From Alisma plantago-aquatica (Eukaryota > Streptophyta > Magnoliopsida > Alismatales > Alismataceae), in the NCBI GenBank assembly GCA_963693085.1, contig OY856411.1:63472001-63536000 (forward strand): 64,000 nt of DNA, written 5' to 3'. Positions within the stretch are counted from its first letter, which is position 1. Every line of letters begins with the position of its first letter. Below are positions 46,081-58,820 of this stretch, piece after piece. The position numbers were made by a program, and so were the translations under genes. Below the pieces are notes generated by a model. It was not told the origin of the DNA, did no database searches, and was given only the letters and a program-made list of their open reading frames with translations.

Positions 46081-48589
46081 TACATCACCCTCAATCAAGA
46101 AAGGACCTTAAAGTTGAGAGCCATTGCCTAAATTCCCAAGATCCATATTTTAATAAATAATAGGAAATAATTTCCAATATTTTACAAATATTTTTTTACA
46201 GACTTACTATGATACTCCTATAAGAAGTTACATTAATTTACAACATGGAATACATATGAGAAGAAGTATCTAACTAATCCTCCTTTTCTTAGCTATAATG
46301 TTTTCCATGGAATTCATCTGGTTCATCATGTCCTAAATCTCTTCACATATAGTATTTACCTAAAATGGTGTGAAACAAAATGCAGACCATTATATTGCTA
46401 TACTATGTACGTGGGGTGCATGCAAAAGTGTGCAAGTAATATAACAACATACAATCAATCACATACTTGCAAATAAGAACTATCATTTTCATTCCATACT
46501 CTACCCCACACTTGATATGCTATATTGGATGTGATCACTATCCAATCTTGGATCATGTGCATCACCCCTTGATACATATCATCCTAGGGTTGATAATAAG
46601 ATATATTATCTTATTTCATACTCATAGTGGCATTATATTTGAGAAGAATGTAAATAATCATCCAACAATTTATTTCTTCAATCCTCTAGAAATCCTCAAT
46701 AAACACCAACAATTGATATTGCGAGTAGTCATAATTGTAACCACATACCTCAATGTAGAACCATGCAGACCATGCAATTATACTTCAAATAATTTAAGCA
46801 TATCATCCAAACAAGCAAGCAAAGATGAATCCAAGCAATTCAACATTTATGTTGCATGTATGTAAATCATAAAGTATCACCATCATATTATTTAGGTTAA
46901 ACCCTACTCGAGTCCTAATATAGGGTTTAGGGTTGTCACCGGTTTAGATAAGGAATAAGGGTAATAACCCTAGTTCCATCACATATTAAACATTAGGGGA
47001 GAACACTAATTATTAGATGTATCATATCCTTTTATTATGAACACTTAGATCAGATTGAGTTCATGAAGGTTATCACAAGTTATGATCTTTATACCCAAAA
47101 CCTTAATTAATCACATATATTATTCATTTTAGAAACCTAATTACTCATCATTATCATCATGATAATCTTGAACTACCATCATATTCAACAAGATTTGGAT
47201 ATATCTCCAATAAAAACACTCTTAATGCATTTGATACATTAACCTTCAATTCTAGGGTTTATGCATAGACTACATCAATTATATGTATTAGAAATACTTT
47301 CAAAATAAGAAGGATATTAGGCATTGAAAGTATCACATTTGAATTCTACATGTTTTTTATGATGAATTTGACATATACTTTTTCTATATATGGATAACCC
47401 TAGCATTTTCCATGAGTAAAATGAAATATGCAATTATACCTTAAATATAAGGTGAAGTGGCGGATCCCCATTGGTTCACCCACTTTCGCCCACCAGCATG
47501 CTGGAGATATGGCTGCATGGGATATTTATCACCCGAGCAGTCTAGGACACCTGATCCAGGGCTTCACAACCTTACTGTTGATGCCACACTGCCATCTCTG
47601 GCTCTTCAAGCCCACATCATCCGTCTTCCTCCTGGAAAGGTTGACCACATGACCTTGACCTTCACCGTGGTCTTGTCTCCGGCCAACGTGACCCAATGTA
47701 GTGGGAACTAGGGCTTCTAGGGTTCTTCGACCTACTGTAGGACCTACTATGGTTGAAGGGTATATGATCCTCAAGGTCATGATCATCCTTCCACCATAAA
47801 GCCCAGGGAGACTCGTGGATGGAGATTGGAAAATCCCTAAAGTCACTCCTCTAATACTTCCTATGGTCTTGATCAAAGGGAATATAAGGGGTATCGAATC
47901 AGAGGGGACTAGGGAGAGGGAGCATGTGTTGGTATGTATGACCAGAGAGCCAATCATATGATGATTGTGATGGCATAACATATAATATATTTGATTAATA
48001 ATCATAAAGGTAGACTTCCAATCCATTCTATTTCACTTAGTTATGAAAATGAGGAAACATGTTAAATGTCTAAAGAATGAAAATTACTCAATGACATATG
48101 TCTTCAAGTATGTGACTTGAAAAATGAGATCATACGGATGTTAAGAGTATGTACATTCTTTCTATGACCCTGGTCGCATGTTACTGTGGAAGGCAGATAA
48201 ACAACAGTAACACCAAAGACTAGAGTGTGTATTGGTTAATGATAGAATCTCATCAATCATGATATATGTGATATCAGACCAAGCACACATATACTTGTTA
48301 GGGAACAATGTATCAGACAGAACCATCTTGAGAGTGACACATGGAAACCATACATGGTGGTCATAATCATCTCTCATAGTGAATGTGGTGATTGTGGTTC
48401 TTATACGTGTGGTGATTATGGTTCTTAGACCTAAAGTCACTACACATATCACATATCGTTCGGTGTGCTTTGAAATCATCCACTACAATATTGAATAAGG
48501 GTTTCCATTAAGGTGATTATTGGGTGCACTGTGACACATGGTGATGACTATGACTGATGTAGATGGGATTTGTCCCTCCTACTGGAGTT
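46081..48589. other. Unassigned AT-rich sequence
   Basis: I recognise no gene. The 132-residue frame at 46467-46865 and the 165-residue minus frame at 47529-48026 have no motif, and the latter lies in a stretch that looks like decayed repeat DNA. Paired GTGGTGATTGTGG / GTGGTGATTATGG repeats lie near 48384-48422. Confidence 0.35.
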
Positions 48590-48929
48590 TGATATCATGC
48601 CACTTGATAAGCGAGACTAAGAAAAGCATGCTGACACAACCCTATCTTAGGGCTTCATCTTGTATCTTTTTGCATTATAATCACATCTAAACAATGTAGA
48701 TTGCAAGTTATTTTCCCCAATTTGAACTATTATATCAAATTCACTTATGGCTTCTTTTTGCATGTTTTTTTAGGATGTGCACACATTGGATGCAAAGGAG
48801 CAAGATGTCTCAAAATCTTCCCTGAGCATTCCTTGGATGTGCAAGAAATGATCTAGAGAAAAAAGGAGTTCTTTGATGAATATTGAAGCAAAGATCAACA
48901 GCTTGGACCCCCACCTCAGTTGTACTACA

Positions 48930-49450
48930 TCACCACGGCCGTGGTAAAATGGCCCCAAAAGTCACAGTGAAGTCCCAAGTTTTGTACATGAATGCCCACA
49001 GGTGTGGAGCCCCAAAATGTTTGTGGCCACTGAAGACAACACGACTGTGGATAGCAACATGACTGTGGCTAAATCTCTCCATCACCCCTGTGGCACCACG
49101 CCACGATCGTGGTGAAATGGCCCAAAAAACAATAGATACCCAGCTTAAAATACACTTAATGGCCATCAACATGATCGTGGCCCATGAAGGCCACCTCACC
49201 TGTGGTGAACACCATAATCGTGGTGAGCTGAAGACAAGATGAGCAAGAAAAGCAAGACGACTGTGTTACCCTCCCTCCACCACGATCATGGCACCTACCA
49301 CGGCCACAGAACCTGCCACAGTTGTATCCACTCCATGCATTTCTCTCCACATCACAATATACCCCCACCACGCCTGTATCATTTCCCATGACCGTGTCAC
49401 TGAACCACCACCGTGTCCATGGTACTTCACCAAGGTCGTGGTGACCACCT
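48930..49450 (+). repeat. Palindrome array 4 (Athila-2 LTR)
   Basis: At least ten copies of a CCACGRYCGTGG-type motif are present. Perfect palindromes include ACCACGGCCGTGGT (48933-48946) and CCACGATCGTGG (about 49101-49112). Others are one- or two-base variants on either strand (CACGACTGTGG, CCACGATCATGG, AAGGTCGTGGTGA). Confidence 0.85.
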
Positions 49451-49518
49451 AACCCTACTCAACTTTTCCACTGCATTTCCACTTTTACCCCCACTTAACC
49501 TAGTGCTTCCCCACCACC

Positions 49519-49527
49519 TATATATAC
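49519..49527 (+). promoter_or_regulatory. TATA box in the Athila-2 LTR
   Basis: CCTATATATACATAGG lies about 70 bp downstream of array 4, followed by a C/T-rich leader. The array therefore sits where upstream promoter elements would be. Confidence 0.5.
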
Positions 49528-51074
49528 ATAGGTGGCAGCCACAAAATGAGGTTAGCCTCCTTACCTACTCCTTAGCCACCTCCAACATTTACTTCCACTC
49601 TTCCTTACATTCAAGAACTTGACCTACCTCCTACCTTCCCTTTCCACCTCATTTCCACCCAAAACCTTAGTTTTCTAGGGTTTTCTACCATAATCCCCAA
49701 TATTTCCATGCCATTCATCCATCTTGGAGGAGGTGCCACATTCTACAACAGCTAGGAGGTGATGGAGAAGGGTCTTCCATGAGTTCAATGAATTTCTACC
49801 TCTGCCTTCTCTTTTCTTTGCTCTTTTATTTAGTTATGAGTATCTAAGCCCCTTATGGTGGACTGTTTGGGGCAAAACTGATACTTTGATACCATGTTCA
49901 GGGAAGATAATTTGTAAATTCTATAATTTACTTCTATGACTATTGCTTGCTATTTATATCTCATTTCCATGTCTCTACTTGTGGTTTGTATCTCAAAATA
50001 TGAATTGCTTGTGTTTGTGTGCTTGAAGCCACCTAAGTCTAGGAGAAGATAGCATATGTGGGGTTGTCTTAGGATTTTCTCCTAGGTCCAACTAGTGGAT
50101 CCCCAACTAGCACCCTATCTCTCCCTATATATAGTCCATCTCCTACTCCTAGGTGTGTGATCTAAGTAGCTAGTATAGGGTTGATTGGTGTAATTGCCTT
50201 GGAGTTTGCTGATAGCTAGCTGGTGAGTAATGTGGGGTGAAACTCCCTCACCTACACTCCCCAATGCTACCTTTATCTCCCAATTACACTAATCAACCCT
50301 ATGCTAGAAACCTAGATTAGTCAAATCGTAGTAAAATCTCACCTATACCTTAGACTAACTAATAGTGTAGGGTGACTTCTTAGTTGGCTAGTTGTTTGGT
50401 TTAAGTAATCTAGAATGAATGATTAAGCTTGCTTGTGCTATTTCCCCACAATTGGTATCTTAGTTTCATTCGCAAACGACACACCTATCTTTATCATTGC
50501 TAAAACCCATCTTGTTAATTTAGCTTGCTCATTATAAGTAGTTGATTGCTTTTAATTGCCTCTTAGTTAATTTCCTAGTTCTTTCTAGTTATGTTTTGCT
50601 TGAGTAGCTAGTGCTCCTTTGAGCTTGATAGTTTTGATCTTGCTAGTTAGTTGTAATGTAGGTCATTAATTGCTCTAGATCCATAATTGCTAGTTTAGTG
50701 TAGTCTCTTACTCTTGCTTAGCCAATTGTCTTGTCTTGCTAATTAGACTTAACTTATTCAGGGTAATTTAGGGTTTTTGATAATCTAGTTTCCTTCTTGC
50801 CTTTAGTTTCTTGCACATTACAATAAGCAATCAAAATCACCTTTAAAACCTAAAAAGCCTACTCTCTTCATTAGGAACATAGATCACCCTAACTCAACTC
50901 TAGTGCCCCCTCTTTCCCTGCAGATTGACCTCTTTACTTGCCTCTCTCCTACACTACAATATGACCCCATAAACTTGCGGGTGACATATTTTGGTTTGTG
51001 TGATTGTGTAGTTTAGGGTCCCTTTATAAATATCAAAAGATGCCAAGTGCGGGAAATAACACACCAAGCTTTTT

Positions 51075-51092
51075 TGGCATCGTTGTTGGGGA
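51075..51092 (+). other. Primer-binding site of Athila-2, mutated
   Basis: TGGCATCGTTGTTGGGGA matches the Athila primer site TGGCGCCGTTGCCGGGGA at 14 of 18 positions. All four differences are G-to-A or C-to-T, as expected from decay of methylated cytosines. Confidence 0.85.
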
Positions 51093-51344
51093 GTAGAGGT
51101 GCTCTACCTAGCTAGTTAGTGTATATTAGCTTTTCCTATTGCCCTCACCATTGCTATTCTTTATTCTTTGTTTACTCTTGCATACTTACCTTCAAACTTG
51201 GCTCTTGTTGCTTGTTTGGTATTGTGCAGGTGACAGTTGTGCATGCTTGGTAGCTGGTCTACTTCTACTACGTTGGTACCCTTCAACGCTGAGATAGGTA
51301 GAAGAATATGCCAACACTGACGCAAGAAACACCTAGCTGCTAAA

Positions 51345-52829
51345 ATGGAAGGTCTTGAACCTCATTATGACACACAAATTCCACCACCCAACCACCCTCT
51401 CCACGACTACTTCACCCATGGGAACTACAACTCCTCGATTGCCACCCTTTTTTACCAAATGTTGGGTCAACAATTCTCCATCCCACTAGCCCTTCTCAAA
51501 CTCCTTCCCACTTACTATGGGATGGATAACGAGAATCCCTACCACCCTGTAGATGCTTTCCTAGAAACTTACTCAACCTTCCATACCATAGCTCCATAGA
51601 TGATTCTATAAGGAGGACCCTTTTTCCATTCTCCCTAAAAGTAAAAGAATAAGAATGGTATATGTGCAAGCCCGCATTGGTGACGTGGACAGTGGTGAAG
51701 AATGAATTCCTCAAGAAGTTCTATCTGATATCAATGCTCACTCATATGAGAAGGTGTATCAACTCCTTCACCCAGAGGGATAATGAGCCCTTCCATGAAG
51801 TGTGGGAAATATTTTAGAATCTCTTGCATGACTGCCCTCATCATGAAGTACCTCTGTGGTAGTTGGTACAATTGTTCTACACTAGGCTAGTTGAGGTAAG
51901 ACAAACTATGATTGATTCTTCTTGTAGAGGGACACTCATGGCTAAGACCCCAGAGGAGTGTTGGCCCCTCTTTGAGAATCTAGCTAAGAACTCCCACTAC
52001 CAAACTTCAAGAAAGGGAGATCACCTTGATAGGAACTGGGTTCCCCCCTCCTCCTCTAGTTCTAGTTAGAGACAAGGTCAATCCTCAAATGATAAAGATC
52101 TTGGATGATATGATGAAAATGATGAAGAGTCAGGCTAGGGGTTCTGCTAGCCAGTCTACCATGGCCATTTATTTTATTGATGAAGAAGTGAAGGCATTAC
52201 AATCTTTTGACAATCACAATTACCAAGGGTCACTGTCAAACTCCTACAACCCAGAATGGAGGAATTGCCACAATTTCTCATGGAAACAACAAGGTGAAGA
52301 TGGGCAAGGGAAACCAAGACAACATCAAGGGCCAAGACAAAGTTCAAGGTTTGAAGATGAAGTCTTTAGAAGATTGAGGAGCCTTGATGATGTGAAGAAA
52401 GATGTGTCCACTCAAGGACAAAACATTAGCCACCTCGAGCAAAGACTTGATCAAATCTCACTTTTACTTTCTCTCTGTGAGGAGGGAAGACGCCTCTCCC
52501 AACCTATGGCCAATCCCAACAATGCTAGTGGGACCGTGGTTGCTCCTCAAGGCATTTATGGGCCACCACAAGGACAAATGCTCACATTGGACCAATATAA
52601 AGGACTCCAAAATCCTTATTCTCCCCCACCTACACTCCACCTCCCTCACAAGCCTTATGACAACCTCCACCTCAATATCCACCCCATCCACAACAACCAC
52701 AACAACCACCTCCACAACAAACTCCACAACAACCCACTTTCATTCTTCGAAACCCAAACACTCATAAACAAAGATGACGACGACGACCACCACCATCATC
52801 TTCACGAGCTCCCCCTTCTTCCCTTATGA
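51345..52829 (+). pseudogene. gag: Athila-2 Gag, frameshifted
   Basis: Gag pieces lie in several frames. 51345-51599 contains LLPTYYGMDNENPYHPVDAF, matching the start of the Athila Gag core. 51610-51860 carries the middle part with stops. 51863-52069 has LFYTRLVEVRQTMIDSSCRG and AKTPEECWPLFENLAKNSH. 52026-52829 follows with a coiled-coil-like stretch (SHLEQRLDQISLLL). The C-terminal 60 residues are His-, Asn- and Pro-rich low complexity, encoded by CAACAACCAC-type repeats. CAG|GTG at 51228-51230 is a possible splice acceptor 115 bases before the ATG, as in Athila-1. Known family role: particle formation. This copy is broken by at least two shifts. Confidence 0.8.
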
Positions 52830-53118
52830 AAGTGAATATGGTGTCAGTCATATTGGGGAAGATGACTGTTGGATGACTCATGGGAAGGGAGAATGAGGTA
52901 ACTGAGGCTTATGATGAAGATTCACTACCAGAATAGTCTTGTAAGATTTGTGAAAGCATCAAAGATCCTATTGTTCCATTCTTGCTTGAAAGTACTTTGC
53001 ATCAAAGTTCTTGCTACATAATCAAAGATCCCATAAGGTCGCCCACCATTTCTTGAGAAAACAATTCTAAGTGTCCCACCAATTGTTGAGAAGATGACTT
53101 CCAACATTCCACCTTTGT

Positions 53119-54148
53119 TTGGGAATGCACCCCCGCTTGTTATACCCCTTGTTTGAAAAAGAACAATCTGTCGTGCCACCATTTTATGGAAGTGCCATGA
53201 GTACCCAAGGTTTTGCTGTCCTATCTATTTTGAAGGAGATAAGACTTGATATGAAAGTCTATGAAGTGTCAATGACAAACCAATCTCCACCCCATGAGAC
53301 AAGGATTACCATCATACCACCCAAAGTTCCACAACTTTCTACAGAAAAGGTCGATGGAAGGGGTCAACAATTCCTTGATGCTCTAGAAGACCCCTTTCCC
53401 CAAGAGAAACATGGTTATATCATGAACTTTTAAGGGACCTTAAAAGAAGGACAGAAAGTATCAAAACATTCCTTTCCTTGGTAAAGTATGTTTGCATGGG
53501 GAGGAGAAAAGTGGTGTTATTGCCACCCAAAGAGATCATTGCTTCTGAACATGTTAGTTTCATTATGAGGGGTCACTTTTTGAAGAAAAGGGGAGACCTA
53601 GGAACCCCTCTCATCAACTGCGAAATCAATTCTCAACCCACCGTGCATGCTCTTCTAGATTTGGTCTTAGGTGCAATCATCATACTATTTCATATAAATA
53701 TTTATGACTCGACTTGGAGAGACTGGAACAAGCATATTGTTACATTTCAATGGCTGACAGATCAAGGAAAATGCCTAGAGGCATAGTGACCAATGAAATA
53801 GCGGTATTAGATAGTAGAGTAGACTTCACCTTCCAGACCGATTTTCTAATCATGGACACTCATCCCATAGCTGTGCGGGATTACATCATACTAGAGAGGT
53901 CCTACTTGGCCACAACTGGCACAAAGATCAATGCGCATACATGTATCTTGACAGTCTCCTATGCTATGAGATTGATGGAGGTATATATGTTCCCCAAAGA
54001 AGAAATACAATGGATGCGTAAGGAGGATCAATCGTTGCATATTCCTTGGGAGGTAGACCATGTGATCAGAGCCTTGGAGAGAATAACTATAGAAGAGGAA
54101 GGCAAAAACTTGGATGAAGGAACCTGTCAATCAAGAAAGTGTAAATAA
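53119..54148 (+). pseudogene. Athila-2 protease region, decayed
   Basis: Pieces in three frames match the Athila Gag-Pol linker and aspartic protease. 53478-53786 has FLKKRGDLGTPLINCEINSQ and then VHALLDLVLGAI, where the expected active-site D-x-G-A-S has become D-L-V-L-G-A. 53714-54148 has SMADRSRKMPRGIV, VDFTFQTDFLIMDTHPI and YIILERSYLATTGTKINAHT, matching the flap and the last helix of the protease. The frame then runs to a stop at 54146, and no reverse transcriptase follows. The enzyme is certainly inactive. Confidence 0.8.
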
Positions 54149-54904
54149 GTCCGACTAAAGGCGTAAAAGTTAGTGCTAGTGGGAGTAAACCCACATGGTT
54201 TAAGATTCTCAAACCCCTCTTGTTTTCATTACACTTTAGATTTTCAAAAAATACACACACACAAAATTTTGCTTGATAGTTTTTGTTTAGTTTTTGATGA
54301 TATGGCAGGTGATAAGTTGAAGAGAGAGTAAAAATGAATGCAAGCATGATTGTGTGATCAAAATATGGCATCCATGCAATGAAATTCGAAAATGTGAATG
54401 TTTATGAAGTTTTCAATGACAAGGCACTTTTGAAGGACTCACCATGGCCGTGGTGATGAAAAATGGTCATGGTGCAATCCGATGAAAATGTTACAGTGAT
54501 CTGTGGGAGTTTGTGAAGTAATGTGCATGGCCTTGGCAAGCACCACAACTGAAGCATATGGAGGACACCGCAATTGTGTTGTTCACTACATGCATGGAAA
54601 GAGAGACACATCACGGTTGTGGTGTCCCACCATTCCTGAGGCATCCCACCACAGTTGAGGAAATGTGAAGAAAAATGTCATAGAGAGAGGTGAAGTTTGG
54701 TGAAGGAATGACCATGACCGTGGCAGCCACCATGGCGGAGGCACACGAGGGTCACCACGACTGTGTTTTCTACCACAGGTGTGGAGAGGGTCATCCAACA
54801 AAAATCAACATCACCAACATGGTCGTGGCACCCACCACGGTCATGCCACCCATGCCCCACCTCACCCATGGTACCCATCACGGTCGTGGCAGGGTCCGAC
54901 CCCA
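54149..54904 (+). repeat. Post-protease untranslated region with palindrome array 5
   Basis: From 54440 to 54900 there are about twelve variants of the Athila-2 motif (CACCATGGCCGTGGTG, CACGGTTGTGGTG, CCACCATGGCGGAG, CATGGTCGTGGCAC and others). This is the same relative place that array 2 has in Athila-1. The leading part 54149-54200 resembles the sequence after integrase in Athila-1. Confidence 0.8.
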
Positions 54905-55134
54905 CCTAAAATTTTCACTTAACTTACCTATTCCACCTTGACCCCCCATTCTAACCTACATTCTGTTAACCTCACCTGCACCTCTAATCTGCCTCCTCCA
55001 GCCTCAATCCACCATCAATCTACCTCCCAATTACTTCCTACACCACCACCTAGAAACTTCCCAAAAATTTGACCTTTCCTCCACCAAATCAACACCTCCA
55101 CAAACCGATTCCACCCCATTCTCACGTCCATTTT
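54905..55134 (+). other. C-rich leader-like sequence
   Basis: A C/T-rich stretch (CACCTCTAATCTGCCTCCTCC and so on) without a gene, comparable with the leader before the ORF-1-like gene in Athila-1. No good TATA box is visible. It is cut by the insert that follows. Confidence 0.4.
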
Positions 55135-56665
55135 GAAAGATCTAGAGGGGGGTGAATAGAGCTTTTTGATACTTTTAAAAATAATTAAACACAAAACCAA
55201 ATAAGATGGGGGAAACAAGGAAGACACTTCGATGTAGAGTAGTTCCAACCTTTGAATTAAAGGTTGTCATTCCACTGCCTAATTGTCTCCAATTGGGATT
55301 TCAAAAGTGATTACTTTTATTTACCTCTCAAGGATATTATAATAAAACACAACCACCTTCCTTGAAGCATAAGTAGCCTCAAACTCCTTGAAACAACCTT
55401 CTTTTAAGTAACTCAAAGCCCTTATAGCAGCCTTCTCCTCCTTGAAGTAGCTCCACCACCTTGTGATAGCCTTCACCTAGAAGTAGCTACAACCTCCCTT
55501 GAAGCCGCATTCTTGAAGTAATCTGAAGCAACTTTGAAGATGCCTTCTCCACCAAGAAGTAGCTCCAATCAATCTCTCTCAAGCAGCCTCCACAACTTGG
55601 AGTAGCCAAGGAGCACAAGTAACTTAACCTGTGAATAGGAATTGAAAGAAAGGAAGTACACCAATAGAGTATTTCTCTTTGATTCTATATTAAGCGTTAG
55701 ACCTCTCAAAACACTTAGGATGGACGTTTGTTAGATGGTGACTAAGAGGATATGTCTATAGGACATGAATTTGAAGCTTGAAGAACAAGATGGCAAGTGT
55801 TTCTCAGCTTAGTTGCTCACTAGAATGGATTCTCAAGTGTATCTTAAGTGCATTAGGTGTCCTAAGGCCTCTCTTATTTTTAGGGATGGTTTGAAAGTGT
55901 TTAGATCTTTAGAGTTTTCTTAGTGCTTAACTAGTCATTAGCTAGACAATAGTTGGCTAGCAATGGCTAATTTGTTCGTTCTTAGAAGAACAATCCAGAA
56001 CCCTACTCGGTCAATAAGTTTGTCGACCGACTCGTGTCTTGGTCAAATGTTTCTTCGATCAATCCTGGGTTTAAGGTGAATGTGTAGCAACGTCTATTTC
56101 CAACTCCCAACTTCCAACCAATTGGTCTAACAGTCATAAGCTGTGGACCGAGGTTGGGTCGGCCGACTATATTTTTGACCAAAACACATTTAGAGCACAA
56201 ATACGTAAGATCTTGAATAGTGCTCATATGCTCGACCAAGGTGGCTCTCAGTCAACAAAAACTTTGACTGAAAGTGTATCAATTGACTATTTTCTCGATC
56301 GAGGATGTTCCTATTTTTGACTTTTGAAGCACCTACTAAATATGTGTTCAAATGGATGCTAATGGCTCTAACTTTAGGGGAGTCCTATCTAAGGGTAATA
56401 AGTGGATAAGGAAGATCTAATGCTTCATTTACATGATGTCTAAGTACTTGTACATTGTATATTTGTACAAGTGTTTACATTTGAGTACAATCATGAAAAC
56501 ACAAACAATTAAGTGCATTTGATCTTCAATTTGTATTGATCTTCAACTTTCCACTTAGTAGGATCTCCTTATTACCTTGAATCCTAAAATAGCCAAATAG
56601 CATGTTAGATCCACAAGTATGAACTGTTTTTCATCATCAAAACAAAGGGTATTTTAGTTTGCAAT
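55135..56665. mobile_element. Probable insert of unidentified repeat type
   Basis: C/T-rich leader sequence stops near 55134 and resumes near 56670. Between them lies sequence of different composition. It begins near TCTAGAGGGGGGTGAATAGA and ends near CATCATCAAAACAAAGGG, phrases I associate with a dispersed plant repeat but cannot assign. Tandem AAGTAGCTCC/CTTGAAGTAG-type phrases lie at 55370-55600. No target duplication or coding domain is visible, so the edges are approximate. Confidence 0.4.
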
Positions 56666-56740
56666 TTAGCCAACACATTTAACCCCTCCACCATCAAATC
56701 CAAAAATCACAACCCTCAATTCCACCACCACCTCCACACC

Positions 56741-58820
56741 ATGAAGGGGATAGGGAAGGATGTGAAGAAGAAGGCTAAAAAAGGCATCAAGATGATCACT
56801 AGAGGCAAGGTGCGGACCAAGAGAGCCTCTTCTAACATTTCCATGTCGCCGCACACCCCATTGCCTTCAAATTTGATCTTTGCCTCATTTTTTCGCTCGA
56901 CATCCATGAGTGCTTCCCGCACTCGATCATCAGATAGTCACCACATCATCGATGCCACTTATGAGGAGGAGGAGGAGGCATCCAAGGATAATGTTGATGC
57001 CATGATTGATGAAGTGGATCCAGAGATCCAAAAGTGTCCACAATGAGCAAAGGGGGCAACAATCCCATCTTCGTCAAGGATCCCTCCAAGACCTACATCG
57101 TCTCACCACTCCACCTCTTCACTTGGGTAGAGACTACAAGGTAAGGTGACAATTGATCATTGAAGAAGAAAGGAAGACATCATTGCCCCACACCAAGCAT
57201 TGAGTACCACTCAACCTAGATACAAGCTTCAGGTCACAAACATACCGTGCTGATGAGGAGGATGATGACAATGATGAGGAGGAGATCATTTCAGAGCCAG
57301 AGGACACATTGGCCTATATGGAGGTAGACAGACTGAATGGGCTTGGTAAGTCTCTTGAGGGAGTATCTAATGGGAGAGGCAGCCATAGAAGGATACAAAT
57401 CACCCCCTCTACCCCGAATGCATGGCAAGGAGGGTCATATCAACAAGATATGGATGTAAGAAGATGATCAATGACTTGGGCATCAATGAAGTAGTGGAGG
57501 ACAAGATGGTAGACGTTGGGTTGTGGAAAGTGCTATTCACAACACAAACCACGTGCATGGAATTGACGCAACAATTCTTTGCTACACATGAGAAGGTCAG
57601 AGTTAGACGGGAAGAAGCAATAAAATTTGGAATGCTTAATAAGATCCACACGCTTAGTGTTGTTCAGTTGAATTTCATCTTTGCCATAGATCTTGAGGAG
57701 GCTAAGAAGTTGAATGAAGACTGGATTGAAAGGGAGGCTGACATTAACTATGGTAAATTATGGTATAGCTTGGCGGGACTCCAGGGTACACAGTTGAAAA
57801 GTCAAAAACTGTGGCCATTAGCAACTCTTTGTTATGGTATGTAAAAAAGTCAGAGCTAATACAATTGTGAGAAGATATGATAATCAGGGGAGCAACTCAC
57901 AGAAAGACATCTTCATTTTACATGAGATTATCAAAAGAGAATATCTCAACCTAGGGGCACTATTGATAGACCATATGAGATCAATTCCTTTCAAGAGAAA
58001 ACTCCATTTTTCATGGGAGGAATTGTAACCTTAATTGCAATAGCCCTAGGGTGTGACGTCTCAGGTCTTGCAGAGGCCGAGGGAGCTCAATTTGTTGATC
58101 TAAACTAGCTCATTCACTCCCAAATGATCACGATAAAAAACAAAAGGATGATTTACAATGTGAATCCTAGATTACTATCAATGACTCTTGAGCTGCCTTA
58201 CCATGCTATCCCACTCCTCTCTGGTATGGGTGTCCCTAATCTCCTTGATGAAAAGCTGAAATAGTGGAAGAAGAACAATCCCAGGGAGAGCTACAATGCC
58301 ACTGATGTACATGAAGGAATAGGGGAAGAAAATGTATAGGGGAAGCAAGAAGAAGAAGAAGAAGAGAACTGAAGACAAGCCCACATGTTGAGAAGAAGGG
58401 ATGATGCAACATCCCAACTGCAACAACCTTCAACAAATGCCTACGACATGTCATCCATACATGCATAACTTGAAGGCATTCAAAAGACAAAACAAGATAT
58501 GCAGCTTATCCAACAATACATGTGGCATGGATAACAAAAGATGCACTACCAGGCCAACCACATGTATCATTACCACCATGCACAAGCTCAAAGGAACCCT
58601 GAATGGGGTGAAGATTTATGGAGTGGTATCTCGGGCTACCAAGAGACATATCCTCCCCCTCAGGATGACTACCGAGGTCACTACTACCAGTTCCCTCCAG
58701 CCTTCCCAGGTCCTCCACTTCCTCAAGCAAGCCCTCATCAGCACCAACCACATAAGCCATAGTAGGGAGGCCTACCACCTAAGTCTCACCAACAAAAATG
58801 ATTATTACCCTACCTTCCCT
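56741..58820 (+). pseudogene. Athila-2 ATHILA ORF-1-like gene, broken
   Basis: The N-terminus (56741-57046) is basic and then acidic (EEEEEASKDN). The frame at 57422-57844 aligns in position with the ORF-1-like domain of Athila-1. The piece at 57834-58028 has DIFILHEIIKREYLNLGALL, parallel to LFFLYKLLKREKLNWGTFFL of Athila-1. The tail (about 58390-58760) is Gln/Pro/Tyr-rich, with YQETYPPPQDDYRGHYYQF, like the tail of Athila-1. At least four frames are used and stops are frequent. I see no signal peptide or membrane segment. The family's function is unknown to me. Confidence 0.65.

Larger units (their letters stand above)
48590..51066 (+). repeat. 5' LTR of Athila-2 (left edge uncertain)
   Basis: The right edge is fixed by the primer site at 51075. 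The LTR holds palindrome array 4 (48930-49450), a TATA box (49519-49527) and a transcribed leader. The pyrimidine tract ending TTTTTTTAG near 48772 mirrors TTTATTTCAG in the Athila-1 LTR (28511-28520). No second copy was found in the window to confirm the start. Confidence 0.5.

Noticed and set aside
46900..46990. CCCTAA/TAGGGTTTAGGG-like phrases suggesting telomere repeat
   Set aside because: Only one or two units occur, mixed with other sequence. Such phrases are scattered throughout AT-rich plant repeats.
47529..48026. 165-residue minus-strand frame
   Set aside because: No domain recognised. It lies in unassigned repeat-like DNA and its composition gives no support for a gene.
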